64,000 nucleotides of DNA from Acanthosepion pharaonis (GCA_903632075.3 CAHIKZ030001199.1:266001-330000), one strand, 5' to 3'; shown: positions 26,335 to 38,389, counted from the first letter of the stretch. Numbers and translations are program-made. The notes: generated from the sequence alone by a model not told the origin.

Positions 26335-26890
26335 TCAAGTTACTATAGTTGTATCTGCGATTACAATGTCTCTACTAAAACGATAATTACGAAAGAGACA
26401 ACGAGTATTTGTTGGCATTACAAAAGTGGCAAAATTTCCGTTGACATTACAAAAGATATTAATAGAAAAGCCAGAGAGTAGCGATAGGACGAGAGTGAGA
26501 AAGGGCTGAAGATGAGATACCATCCCTGGATTAATAACATTGCAGATTTGTCTTTGTATTTTTGCAAGAATATCTAAATACATATAAGCAATAACCTAGC
26601 AGGTGTGACAACAATATACAATGCATAGTCAAATAGTAAACTCATTGATATGTAAGATAGATTATGGTGCAGTGAATTCTCTAGAACGACACTATGAACC
26701 AACATTCTTAGCAGCATTTTGGAAATCTTTCTCCTTCATGCCAGCGTTAGCCCATAATGGAATCACTCTTCTGAAGATTAAAGTAGTACAGTTTTGTTTT
26801 TGGTTGCTAATATTAACAAAGAATTTCATACACCAGATAAGAGCTGTTAGTTCGACCTTATCGAACCGATCTGAATAACTATTAAGAAAT
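26335..26890 (-). pseudogene. CR1-like LINE RT C-terminal relic
   Basis: The minus strand reads AKNVGS-CRSREFTAP, then LDILAKIQRQICNVINPGM, then VSHLQPFLT, SINIFCNVNGNFATFV and FSRDIVIADT. These correspond to AAKKVGSLCRARQFFTP, LDKIQRR-CNL-GP, LQ-L-HRR, LFYRYFHG-CS-EL-LVP and the TR-S region of CR1-group proteins. Stops are present. It meets the (TAA)n tail of the plus-strand LINE tail-to-tail at about 26330, so one insertion probably interrupted the other. Confidence 0.65.
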
Positions 26891-27265
26891 TAGTAAATGA
26901 TAATGTCGTCGGAATAGACACCGATTTGAGAACTGATCGCATCAGAAAAGTCTTTAAAAAATAATAACAACTAAAGAAATAAATATAAATATGTAATCTT
27001 AACATTCTATCTTTCACCTCGAGGAATATTCTCAGAATTTAGCAATAAATACGATGAGAATTGAACTGATACATTGTCTCATTCTGTTTCGTTTGTTTGA
27101 CGACATATTAACTCATTATGGGTCATTTACTGCAGACATTTTATTTTCTTGTGAGATTTAGTAATTTTCTTTTCGAAAAATATATTGCCAGTAATTTAAC
27201 CAATAATTTATGGGAGATATATTTTCTTTTAATATGAAAACGAATTGCTGCTATATTTTTATACT
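26891..27265. other. Unassigned sequence
   Basis: Nothing recognised. Confidence 0.5.
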
Positions 27266-27269
27266 ATAT

Positions 27270-27430
27270 TTTCATGTTTTGATCCCAGTTTGGGGTTTTA
27301 CGGTTTGCCCATGTCTGGGGCCCTAACAGGTGCTATCACCCTGGTTGAACCTGCAAAAAACAACATATACGAGAGGCTTCCACGCCAATCAAAACTTTGC
27401 TGTCGGATCTTGTTCACTGTCATACCATGG
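27270..27430 (+). repeat. GATAAACTAC-family dispersed repeat, copy 2
   Basis: Starts TTTGATCCCAGTTTGGGG and runs through GCCCATGTCTGGGGCCCTAA, ACAGGTGCTATCACC and GCTGTCGGATCTTGTTCA. Matches 59.83-60.00 kb in the same orientation and 37.00-37.16 kb in reverse. Confidence 0.7.
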
Positions 27431-27567
27431 AATATTTCTTATTTGGATTAATAAATGTTTTGGCATACCTACGGATGATAATTGGTTTCTCCCTATTCAC
27501 ATAAATAAATTAGTAAATACTGCATGTTGGCCTGCAGTCGGAGATTGGTCTTAGCTGTGCGGGCTAA

Positions 27568-27796
27568 AGTCTCTGCCCCCGGGCAGAGAGAATCCCCAGA
27601 CGAGGCTCTGTCGAATGGCAGAGTCTCGTCTCGGGAAACAGCTACCCAACACCGTTTTATACAGGGTCTACGGGGAATTTTTGGCAGATCGTACGGGCAC
27701 GGATATCCCACATTAAAATCGTCATTGTGCCACATCAGACCGCGTGAGGCTGTTGGTAGATATCCTGCAGTTGGAGATTCATTGGAATTCACTTGA
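27568..27796 (+). repeat. Dispersed repeat, second copy of the 7.04-kb family
   Basis: Shares the CTACGGGGAATTTTTGGC and CGGATATCCCACATTAAA words and the GTGCCACATC-GACCGC end with 7.04-7.17 kb. It begins in a locally GC-rich stretch with repeated CAGAG/GTCTC words. Confidence 0.6.
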
Positions 27797-28902
27797 CTCC
27801 CTTCTAGCAGTTGACTACTTCTACGCGCCGCTGGCGAATCTTATATGTGTTGTTTTTGTCCTATGTATTATCGTTAAATAACAACTTCATTTGATAAATC
27901 TATTCAGAAACCTTCCCTAGGTTGCAACAATTACTGATATGTTGACCCTATAGCTGACTAGGACAATAGGAACAAATATTTAGACGAACTCATAAACTGT
28001 CCATTTGCCTTGTAACAACAACATCCATCGACATTCGCCATTTTCCCAGATTTTTCAATCTTTCTAAGTGCAGAGAAAGATTTATATCTGGATATTTGGA
28101 GAAAATATATTGATGCCAAAGTATTTCGAATTTCAATTTATAGAATAAAAGACCTGATATATTGAAAGCAAAATATGTGTATTTTTTTCTTCCGTTTTTT
28201 TTTTTCTTTCGCTTGAATAATATCCCAGTAAGGGCTATAATTTAATTTTTATTTTTAGAGAAATAGTTTTGTTAAAAAAAGAGTGCAACAAACTGCTGAC
28301 ATGACAATGGCGATTTTATTGTATGTTCTTGAATACAATCATATTGTAAAATAAATCTGTTCAGTGTAATGGTTGCAAACACAATGAATGGACACAAAAC
28401 TATCGTTAATATAACTGAGAATTGAGGCTTTTCAGTCGTAAACGTGACCAGACTTCTGTCTGAACATAACGTTCAAAAAGCAATAATTTGCGACAATACA
28501 AGAGGAGGTGTCTCTAAACTGGTGTTGATAGGGAGAAGATAACATATGAAAGAATTATGGCTGACATTAACTTCATGACTGTATGTGCTTTTTAGTTGGT
28601 CCTCTTAAATTGATCTTCGATGTTTGCAAAGATTATCGAATTAGAGAATTGCGTAATCTGATAACATATACTATGCGGGAATAAACAGGTAATATTTCGC
28701 GAGATATTTGAGCAGAACATTAATAATATATCATGCATATTGTAGGTATTTTGCGCTATATTAACTGCGTGCTTCTCACACCGTGCATATTGACGCATAT
28801 CCTACCAATATTAAATTATATGTTTGGCGAAACAGCGACGTTATATATCAAAATCTTTATTTTCGTCGTACGGTGAGTCTTTTCAGGTCTTCTGATGCAT
28901 AA

Positions 28903-28905
<3 letters not shown>
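27797..28905. other. Unassigned sequence
   Basis: A degenerate hammerhead-like word pair lies at 28861-28886 on the minus strand (CTGAAAA and CGAAAA), but its hairpin is not convincing. Nothing else is supported. Confidence 0.45.

Positions 28906-28908
<3 letters not shown>

Positions 28909-28990
<82 letters not shown>
28909..28990. repeat. (TA)n-(GA)n microsatellite
   Basis: TA run passing into a GA run of about 36 bases. Confidence 0.97.
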
Positions 28991-28995
<5 letters not shown>

Positions 28996-29194
28996 TAATA
29001 CAATATATAATTTTAAATATTAAATGTTAAAAATGACTCACATTCCCCAATGCCCCAGTTAGAGAAACGATCGATATAATTATAAGAAATATATACAATA
29101 ATACATCTCTCCGTCCATTAAATATTAGATCAATTAATTAGATTGTCTCACAGGTAAAAATGATCATTAACTAACAGGATCTTACATACAGTAG

Positions 29195-29197
<3 letters not shown>

Positions 29198-29243
<46 letters not shown>

Positions 29244-29420
29244 CATTGAAATCAACACTCAGAGGCGACAGGTTATTCTATGATAAAACAATCGTCAGGC
29301 CATGGCTCCGGATGTTGTCTTAAATGTTCAATTTATATTTATGCTCTATACCAGATATTGCCAATTTGACACTTCATAGATTAAAACTATATTTTGTCAT
29401 ATATATATATATATATATAA
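29198..29420. repeat. Rearranged copy of the 2-kb/48-kb dispersed repeat between (TA)n tracts
   Basis: (TA)n at 29198-29240 is followed by GAACATTGAAATCAACACTC and GAGGCGACAGG (reverse orientation of the family) to AATCGTCAGGCC. The plus-orientation part then follows from TTCAATTTATATTTATGCTC to ACTATATTTTGTCA and (TA)n at 29398-29419. The copy is therefore internally inverted relative to the 2-kb one. Confidence 0.65.
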
Positions 29421-29437
29421 TTATTATTTAAAAAATA

Positions 29438-29968
29438 TGATTCCTTCCTGACATAAGAGTTCTCTGAACTACATTTTGTTGTTTTTTTTTGGTTTTTTTT
29501 TACGACATCGTAAAGGGTTCAATGCGACGCATTTATATATGAAACAGCCCGTTGAAAATAAATAAATAAAATAAAACAAAATAATCCAGACACTTAACAG
29601 CATACTATGGTGCGAAAATCTATCTTTCTCTGTGAATGAAAAGACGATGCGCGTACAAGAAAGACATCATTTGCTTTGAAATAGACACCCCATCCTACTT
29701 CAGCTTGACCTCTCCCTGAAGGTGACTGATATGTGAATAAAAATTAACTATTAGAGCTGTTATCAAAAATGGTCGCCCCTGACGTTTCCATAGTAACGAC
29801 TCAACATGCTTATAACGATACGAAAATTTCAAAAATGGTTATTCCTAAATTTTCCCTTGAGGACGAAACAGGGCTTGTTACTTTAATTCAATTTAATTTT
29901 AATAATTATATTGATGGTTTTGGCTCTCGTTTTTGAAACATGAGAACTCTTATGTAGCGAAGGAATCA
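29438..29968. mobile_element. 530-bp TIR element with TA duplication, no transposase
   Basis: The 27-bp termini TGATTCCTTCC...AAGAGTTCTC and the mirror GAGAACTCTT...GGAATCA match at 24 of 27 positions. TA dinucleotides flank both ends (29436-29437 and 29969-29970). The interior is non-coding and holds a T-rich run. Most like a Tc1/mariner-type MITE. Confidence 0.6.
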
Positions 29969-30079
29969 TAATTGTAATCTAAGCTCTATTTCTGCACTGT
30001 TTTTTTTTTTAATTAAACACAAAAATAATGAGTCTAGATTATTTACCTAACGTGTTTTTTCCTATTCTTCTACATACCT

Positions 30080-30083
30080 GCAT

Positions 30084-30167
<84 letters not shown>

Positions 30168-30574
30168 GCATCTGTGTCTCTTTATGCGTATATATCAATA
30201 TATTTATCTATATGTGTATGTGTGTGCAAGTTTATATATATATATAATGTCAATATATATATATGTCAATATACCACATAACACCCTTGAGCGCTTAGCC
30301 TCGGAGAAGATAGAATGGAGATGAACATGTTTTTATGGACTCAGCAGTTTTAAGTCTGCTTGTCTGAACCTTCTCAAGAAGACAGAGCAATATCTAAAAG
30401 GCCAGACAATCTAACAGTGATCTCATCTCACAATCCTCACTCTTGCTCCATATATGGCCTACTTTGTAAATCATTAGCGGGTCTTAATTACAACTTAAGA
30501 TTAACGCAGAAAATTTCATAACTTAATCAATTTTTGTCAGATCCGCATAGTCGTAACCGACGGGAGAGACCCTT

Positions 30575-30643
<69 letters not shown>

Positions 30644-30841
30644 TTTTCTTTGATTCGTTTTTTCTTAATCCTCTTTTTATTTATGTTTTTGTATGCAAAA
30701 TGTTGAGGGTGGTTAGTGTAGAATTTTAGTGCATCTATGCTTGAATTTTCGGTGAGTGTAATTATTCGCATATTTGTATGTGTGTGTGTTTGCTTGGCAG
30801 CAATCTGATGTATGCTTAAACGCACTGTATGTAGACCTCTG

Positions 30842-30931
<90 letters not shown>

Positions 30932-31079
30932 AAGAAAGAGAGATTCAGACTGACAGACAGGAAGAAAGAACAATTTTGGCTAAAGATATTTTATACAGTG
31001 TAGGCAAAACGTATTGAATAATATCTGAATATCACGTCCAAGCATGAAATTGCCTGATGCCGCTTGTGTTCACCTCAAT

Positions 31080-31153
<74 letters not shown>

Positions 31154-31213
31154 TGGGTGTATTTATAATAATAGTGAGTGTATATAAAATTTATATTTGT
31201 TGTTGTGTTACAA

Positions 31214-31247
<34 letters not shown>

Positions 31248-31596
31248 TATATTAATAAATATATATATATATATCAATATATACATATATATGTATATAT
31301 ATATAGGTATATATGTATATATATATATTAATATATATATCAATATATATGTATATATATACAAACTTGCATAAATAAGTGACCACTGATTATATGTTTT
31401 TGCGTTAAAATTACTGCAAACTTTAGAAAGAATTCCTTGTCTATTGACAGTAATTTTTCTTCAGTTATTTCTTTCTCAGAATGTGAAACAAAATAGTTTG
31501 ATTATTTGCTATTCTCCTCGGTCCCTATCGCCTTCATTATATACCATGATTGATAAATTTTCCAATATATGTAGATTCACCTATATATATATATAT

Positions 31597-31654
<58 letters not shown>

Positions 31655-31655
31655 T
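30080..31655. repeat. Cluster of (CA)n, (TA)n and (GA)n microsatellites
   Basis: Main tracts: CA/TA 30083-30162, TA 30580-30640, CA 30845-30876 then TA 30877-30917 and a GA run, TA 31092-31152, imperfect TA 31217-31365, TA 31580-31651. Between them (30300-30560, 30640-30780, 31380-31560) nothing is recognised. Confidence 0.9.
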
Positions 31656-31659
31656 TATT

Positions 31660-32050
31660 CACGTGTTCTTTGCTTTTTAAATTCTCACATGAATATTGGT
31701 GTTATATCTTCTGTATTTAATATTCATAATCCTGTTTTTCTGGAATACAGAGAAATGGATAATATTCATGTGTGACAATCAATCTTATTTTTTCTATTTT
31801 TTTTATTTGTCCCTGTTGCAATTTGTGCAAGACAGCAGAAAACGGAGAAAATGATTGATAAACCTATGTTCCAGGCTTGCTTTCAGGCCGTCTGTTTTTT
31901 TCAATGTGTGCGATGTTCATTTAATGCCGGTTTGTATAAAAAGATGAACTTCGCTGTGGTATAAATGGAAAAATTTAGGAAGGAGTCTTTGAAGCTTTTT
32001 TATTACTAAGCATTGTACGTAACCTGAAAAATCTCATTCAACATTGGCAA
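31660..32050. other. Unassigned sequence
   Basis: Short inverted words (CACATGAATATT and AATATTCATGTGTG near 31688 and 31760) suggest a small hairpin. No gene. Confidence 0.45.
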
Positions 32051-32051
32051 G

Positions 32052-32052
<1 letters not shown>

Positions 32053-32115
<63 letters not shown>

Positions 32116-32712
32116 AAAAAGGCTTAAACACTAATATTCCATGGTCATAATTTATTCCATTGGATCGTATTTACAATTCCAATGGAATAAATTCCAAATC
32201 ATCAGACCTACAAATTCAAAATGAAAACAGAAAAAAACAACTCCGGAAATCAAAACAGAATTTAGAGAAAATGTAAGTATGAGGAGGAGGGACATGAAAC
32301 CTTAACAGAGAGAATTTTAGGAGATGTGGCGGGGGATTAAAAAGCGGAGAGAAAGAAAGTCGACGGATGTCTAATGCATAAAGATACATTTCGTGGTGAC
32401 ATACACACACCATAGACAATTAGGATAGGAGGGGGGGAAGAGGAAGAGAAGAGGTGGGGGAGAGAGATGGGACGAAGGAAAATAAATTGTGTTTACTTAA
32501 AGGGCGGCTTTGTAATTGAGAAAATTAGTATCGACTACAGGTTAGAAATCAAATATAAATATATGAAGATGAATATAACGATTGTCTAATTTAGCAAGGA
32601 CCAAATATTTCTATGTTCAAAAACACATACTAATACACACAAAAACATATACAAGTAGGTACATACACTTAGACATGGACTCACACACACACCCAGACAT
32701 ACGTGTACATAC

Positions 32713-32776
<64 letters not shown>

Positions 32777-32944
32777 CCTAAAAATATATTCACATATCCA
32801 CACATACACATATTCATCTATATTCATATATACACACTTTTCACATACATATACACGCATACATATGCCCCCATGCATATATTCATACATACATACATAC
32901 TTATACATACATACACATACATACACACACATACACACACACAT

Positions 32945-33005
<61 letters not shown>

Positions 33006-33380
33006 GATATACATATACATACACACACATATACACACACACATACATATACACACATATACACATATATATATACACATGCAAATACATACACGCCCTT
33101 ACACATGTATATATATACACATGCAAATACATACACACCCTTACACATGTATATATATACACATGCAAATACATACACACCCTTACACATGTATATATAC
33201 ACGCACATACACACACACATACACACACACATAAACATGTATATACATAAGTACACATACACACCTATACATATACATACATAAACACCTCCATACGTAC
33301 ATATATACACACTTACATACATACACACATATATACACATACATACATATAATACACACACAGAGATACACATATGTACA
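32053..33380 (+). repeat. ~1 kb dispersed repeat, copy B
   Basis: Follows (TA)n at 32053-32111 exactly as copy A does at 10.77 kb and is nearly identical to it for about 600 bases before the ACAT/CA/TA tail. Copy B has a 13-bp palindrome absent in A: TTTATTCCATTGG (32149-32161) against CCAATGGAATAAA (32178-32190). Tail tracts: TA 32721-32771 and 32953-32998, then ACAC/ACAT repeats to about 33380. Confidence 0.85.
33075..33200. repeat. Three tandem copies of a 42-bp unit
   Basis: Units start at 33075, 33117 and 33159, each ACACATGCAAATACATACAC followed by a CCCTTACACATG block and a short TA run. They differ by one or two bases. Because 42 is a multiple of three, both strands stay open and give long spurious peptides. 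Confidence 0.9.
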
Positions 33381-33434
33381 TATATATAAAAAGTTAAAAT
33401 CTAAATAAATGACGATTCAAATATTTATTGTGTA

Positions 33435-33765
<331 letters not shown>

Positions 33766-35174
33766 TGTGTGTGTGAGTATGAGGATCGTAAGACAGTATG
33801 TATGCGTGCGTTTTATCCTTTATAATACAACGGCATTGAATTCCCAAGAACATATTTGCTAATTTATTCGAGAAGTAGTTTACATTGCAATAACCTACAG
33901 AACAGAATTCTCTGTTTACATGGAATTTAAATTTATAGTTACGAAAACAAAAATATATATTCCAATGGCAACGTGCGACGGATTGCTTACCATTGCATCT
34001 ATGTGTTTCCAAAGCCATGCAATTTTGAGAGAAATATTGAAATAGTGCACTTTCATCATGCATCTAAATATGTGTTATGAATTCAGGGCCTTGTGGATAA
34101 ACTTTCTTATCTATCTCTTATATAGGTTATTCGCGAGGAAAGATCGTGCTGAAATAGACGTTTTGACACGTGCAGGTGACGAACTATAAAGTGTGATCGA
34201 TTTAAAATCATGGTAACAAAGAGAGAGGTAGAGAGAGAAAGAAAGAAAGATTGAGGCAAATAAGAGAGAGGGAAATAAAATAAAGAAAGGGGAAAAGACA
34301 TGGGAAATTATGTGCTTTTTGTCATTGGCTTTGGAATTGCAGCCTGGAGAAGTGCAGAGAATCTGCCGATAAAAGAGGTCAGATAAGAAACTGTCGAATA
34401 GGAATTTAAAGTGATGTTGAAGAGTTATATTTTTACTAATGACAAATACATACCAGATACATTACATTTTCCTTGTTTTTACGTAGTTGCCCTAAGAGTG
34501 CATTGGTTTTTATTAACACGCTCACAAATATTATTATATTTACTTATCGCTTGCCTACTTTCATTATTTCTAAATTATGCTATTTTAAGTTTATTAAATG
34601 TATATGTGTGTCAGTACCCATATATTTCAACCTTTAAGTCTATCATTAAATCTTAAAAATTGCCCCCCCACCATACAAAACAATAGGTTGTCACCTAATA
34701 TAGCAGTTAAAAAAGGTATCTTTATATTATGCAGTGTATCTGCACCGGTAAGTAATATGCTTGCGCCATGGATCGCGATAGGCTGACATCTGAATCGGTA
34801 TGGTAACTACCGATTTAAATATTTCTAGATGAAATAATCCATAATATAATGTTGTACTATTTATAAATGTAATGAAACTATATTTACTTCTTGATTTCAC
34901 ATTAAAATACAAGATTCAAGAGAGTGTTTCACACCAATTTGCAAAATTTCCTCTGAGCAAAACGCACAAGTAACAAATATCATGAATAAATCTTTCGTTC
35001 ATGATTTGTAGAGCTATATGTGCGTTCACACCAACTCTTATTTCTAATAGTAGTATAAAATAACATAATATATGATAAAATATACATTATATTTCTAAGG
35101 AAATTTAATGATAATTGTGGTATGAAATAACAAATACATTTTGCATAACATGCAATTGTTATTTTTCAATAACG
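33766..35174. other. Unassigned sequence
   Basis: A GA-rich stretch lies at 34220-34300. No gene recognised. Confidence 0.5.
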
Positions 35175-35176
35175 TA

Positions 35177-36437
35177 CAAGTGTTGGACAAGATAATTGGA
35201 ACAGTTGCAAAATCCACTCCAATATTTCAAATAACTATTATACTAAGAACTTTAACTAAAACTTCGTAATTGCAGGTTATATCTATTGTAAATGCGTTTA
35301 GTTATCTAATTTACTGACTTCGTCTTATTTATTTTTAGAATTTAGTAAAATTTAAGCTAAATGCGTGAACTCTCAGAGTTCAAAAAGAGCAAATTGTTGG
35401 AGCTCGCATGGCAGGAGCTTCGATCACTAAGGTTGCTGAACTGATTGGTTTTTCAAGAGCTACCATATCAAGAACACTGATGCAATTCGAGAAATAGGGC
35501 AAGACCTCTAGCAACCGTAGCAATTCGGGCCAGACTTGCAAACTCACTGACAGGGACTGACGTGCATTGAAATGCAATGTGGCAAATAATCATCGGACAA
35601 ATGCGGCCAAAGTGACTGCTGAGTTGAATAACCATCTGAATAGTTCAATTTCTACTAAAACTGTTCATCTCCATAAGTCTTCATGTCACGGAAGAGCCGC
35701 TGTGAGGAAACCTCTTCTCTCCACTCGGAACATTCAAATGAGGTTGAAATGGTGCAGAAATCACAATGCCTGGTCTGCAGACCAATGGAAGCATGTCATA
35801 TTTTCAAACAAATTCATTTTTTCTCTTTTCCCAACTTCAGGGCGAGTTTATGTGCGAAGGCAGACCAAAGAAGCTTACAACCCTGACTGCCTTCTTAAAA
35901 CAGTGAAGCATGGAAGCGGAACAGTGATAGTTTGGGCCGCCATATCATGGAAATGTCTCAGTTCAATGGTTGCCCTGCATGGTAGAATCAACAGCAAAGA
36001 TTACCTGAACATTTTGGGACACCATGTTCATCCAATGGCCAAGACTTTATTCCCTGATTGTGATTGCATATTCCAAGAAGATAATGCTCCAATACATACC
36101 GCTCGAGTGGTTAAGAATTGGTATGAAGAGCATGAAGGTGAGCTAGAACACATAGAGTGGCCTCCCCAATCTCAGGAGATCAATATTATTGAACATTTGT
36201 GGTGCATTTTGGTGCAACAATTTAGGAGCCGCTATCCTGCACCGTCGTGTCGTAAAGAGCTGGAGAAAGTTTTAATGAAAGAATGACTGAAAATTCCTCG
36301 ATATGAAGTTAGGAAGCTGTATGATTCCATTTCTAGATGTATTAAAGCTGTCTGTGAGGCTAAAGGAGGACCAACTCCATATCAAATAAATTTTCTTTGA
36401 ATTTAGCAAGTGTTCCAAATATTTTGTCCAACCCCTG
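35177..36437 (+). mobile_element. Tc1-like transposon, near full length, inactive
   Basis: Terminal repeats of 27 bp (35177-35203, CAAGTGTTGGACAAG... and complement at 36411-36437, ...TTGTCCAACCCCTG) match at 23 positions. They are flanked by TA target duplications (35175-35176 and 36438-36439). Length 1261 bp with a single transposase frame inside, as usual for Tc1. The coding part is described separately. Confidence 0.9.
35361..36400 (+). pseudogene. Tc1-like transposase, frameshifted and stopped
   Basis: The frame opens with MRELSEFKKSK, then a shift leads into QIVGARMAGASITKVAELIG and FSRATISRTLMQF, the DNA-binding helix-turn-helix. The catalytic domain follows: WKHVIFSNKFIF (first Asp replaced by Asn), CIFQEDNAPIHTA (second Asp kept) and WPPQSQEINIIEHLW (Glu kept). 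I count 36 residues between second Asp and Glu, the DD36E spacing, not the classical 34. In-frame stops lie at 35495, 35558 and 36284, after which ISRCIKAVCEAKGG and PTPYQINFL finish the protein. The gene cannot make an active enzyme. Confidence 0.88.
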
Positions 36438-36524
36438 TACATTATACGGTATTTTTTTGCGTTGTTAAGCAGCGAAATATTTAAGATGCCATAAAATATT
36501 TCTTTCTTATTACAGAATAAGCAA

Positions 36525-36690
36525 CTTTTCCTGCTTACGATTCGTTAGAATGAAATCGTTATTGTTATTTTCATAAAGATGCCATTTAATTATATTATTT
36601 CATTATTTTCGATTTGATCACGATAAAGGTAAACAAAACAACAATTGTAATAACTTCAGCTATATTTTATACTCGTGTTATGAATAATCA
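36525..36690 (+). repeat. LTR-like direct repeat, copy 1
   Basis: About 160 bases starting TACGATTCGTTAGAATGAAA match 37905-38083 in the same orientation (TACGAGTCGTAAGAATGAAA..., then GTTATTGTTATTTTCATA and TTATACTCGT). Downstream at 36748-36800 a TATAAAAGG word and a GAATAAAGC word lie before a gag-like start. Together these suggest LTR remnants. Confidence 0.5.
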
Positions 36691-36867
36691 AGCGCAGTTC
36701 CTTTTGTTTTTTTTACTTTACTCCTTGAGAGTGTTATTTCTGTTTACTAGGACTATAAAAGGACACTATACGCAAACCTTGTATTATGAATTGAATAAAG
36801 CATTCTTAAAACCTACCCCTGCGTACTTTTGTCTTTACAATTTATTCAACTAAGCATATATCTCCAT

Positions 36868-36996
36868 CATGGAACAAGGAATGCGCCCACAGATGTTCGA
36901 CGTAGAACCTGATAATACAGACTCTGAAAAGCGCTGGACGCATTGGCGTGTAATGTTCGAAAACTTCTTGCAAGCAGTACATTCAGAAACCCACAC
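36868..36996 (+). pseudogene. Retrotransposon gag-like N-terminal fragment
   Basis: An ATG at 36868 opens MEQGMRPQMFDVEPDNTDSE, then KRWTHWRVMFENFLQAV, resembling the start of Ty3/gypsy-type Gag (RP-x-FD-x-DP then K-W-x-W--F-NF). The similarity ends within about 45 residues, where the next dispersed repeat (37.00 kb) begins. Confidence 0.5.
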
Positions 36997-37003
36997 TGGC
37001 CAG

Positions 37004-37165
37004 CGTCCTGGGTAAGACGATAAACTACATCCAACAGCAAGTCCTCTGGTCAGGAGGTTTTAAGGAGTGTGGAGCCACCCCTTAATTGCTGGTGTTCCCA
37101 GGTCCACACTGACCCGGGGTGGTAGCACCTGTTAGTATTCCAGCTATAGGCAAATAGTTTTCCCA
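37004..37165 (-). repeat. GATAAACTAC-family dispersed repeat, copy 3
   Basis: Reverse orientation of the 59.83-kb copy: GTCCTGGGTAAGACGATAAA, CTACATCCAACAGCAA, TCTGGTCAGGAGGTTTTAAG, GAGCCACCCCTTAATTGC. The terminal 30 bases are the unit of the tandem array that follows. Confidence 0.8.
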
Positions 37166-37176
37166 TCATATATCCA

Positions 37177-37533
37177 CGTCCTGGGTATGACTAAACTACA
37201 TCCGCGTCCTGGGTATGGCGATAAACTACATCCACGTCTTGGGTATGGCGATAAACTTATCCGAGTCCTGGGCATGGCGATAAACTACATCTGCGTCATG
37301 GGTATGGCGATAAACTGCATCCACGTCCTGGGTATGGCGATAAACTACATCGACATCATGGGTATGGCGATAATCTACATCTTCGTCTTGGTTATGGCGA
37401 TAAACTACATCCACGTCCTGGGTATGCCGATAAACTACATCCACGTCCTGGGTATGGCGATAAACTACATCTGCGTCCTGGGTATGGCGATAAACTACAT
37501 CCGCATCCTGGGTATGGCGATAAACTACGTCCA
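37177..37533. repeat. 30-bp minisatellite, 12 units
   Basis: Twelve head-to-tail units of about 30 bp (consensus begins CGTCCTGGGTATGGCGATAA and ends ACTACATCCA), most differing by one to three bases; the first is 28 bp and one later unit 29 bp. The unit equals the end of the dispersed repeat just upstream. Because 30 is a multiple of three, both strands stay open (118 and 103 codons, e.g. INYIHVLGMA repeats). I take this as a by-product, not a gene. Confidence 0.95.
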
Positions 37534-37626
37534 AAAATAAAGTTGCCAGCTATATATTTTCGAAATGGTTATGTTGTCAGCTATACGTTTTTGGAAAAGA
37601 TAATATTTCCAGCTATACGTTTAATA

Positions 37627-37629
<3 letters not shown>

Positions 37630-37691
<62 letters not shown>
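37630..37691. repeat. (TA)n microsatellite
   Basis: Perfect TA run. Confidence 0.97.
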
Positions 37692-37694
<3 letters not shown>

Positions 37695-37904
37695 AAATTT
37701 GGCATGAAATGACTTACAGTTTATATACCATAAAACCTAACCAACCAACAAACCACATCAGTCATCAGCTTAGACTCTCAACTGATTATATATCCCACAT
37801 AGTATTCCAGACTGTCCTACTTATGATGAGGCTATGGACATATTGCAAGTTACTTATCTGAAACCAAAGAATGAAATCTTCTCGTGACATAAACAGCCTA
37901 CCCG

Positions 37905-38083
37905 TCGACATATAAATGGTACGAGTCGTAAGAATGAAATAGTTATTGTTATTTTCATATAGATGCATGCTAATACTTTACATTATTTTATTCTTCTTTG
38001 ATATGATAACGATAAAGTAAAGCAAAGAACACTTGTAATAGCTTCAGCGTTATTTTATACTCGTATGACTCATTACGATAGGC
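37905..38083 (+). repeat. LTR-like direct repeat, copy 2
   Basis: Second copy of the sequence at 36525-36690. The pair brackets the gag-like fragment, the GATAAACTAC-family copy, the minisatellite and a (TA)n tract over about 1.5 kb. Confidence 0.5.
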
Positions 38084-38389
38084 CTAACAGCTGCTAGCGT
38101 CGTAGATTAGCTTACGTTTTCGGTAGCCTTATATGACGGATGTCAGATAAAATCATGAAAATTTATCTATATTTTCGGTCTTGCTTTATATATATTTCGC
38201 TTTATACGCGGAAATATAACGCAGTTATTTTCGGATTCATTGTAGATGACAACAACAAGAATAACATAATATGCAGAAGACACAGTGCCGGTAGTATACA
38301 CAGAAAGAAAACTTTAAGTACTCCTAGAAAACGTAGTGAAGAAGAGCGAGAGGAAATGACAACATCAATTTCCAGATGACAGAATGCAG

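Noticed and set aside
28861..28886. Further hammerhead-like motif (minus)
   Set aside because: The boxes CTGAAAA and GAAAA are present but the sequence between them does not form a convincing stem.
32582..33373. Overlapping open frames of 222 and 230 residues on both strands
   Set aside because: They are Thr-His/Ile-Tyr and Val-Cys/Tyr-Ile readings of ACAT, CA and TA repeats, open in several frames at once, with no domain.
37177..37533. CRISPR-like array
   Set aside because: Units are contiguous 30-bp tandem repeats with no spacers, and the genome is eukaryotic.
37187..37540. Repeat protein of 117 residues (ten-residue periodic)
   Set aside because: Product of a 30-bp tandem repeat whose length is a multiple of three; the complementary strand is equally open. 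No start context or neighbouring gene.
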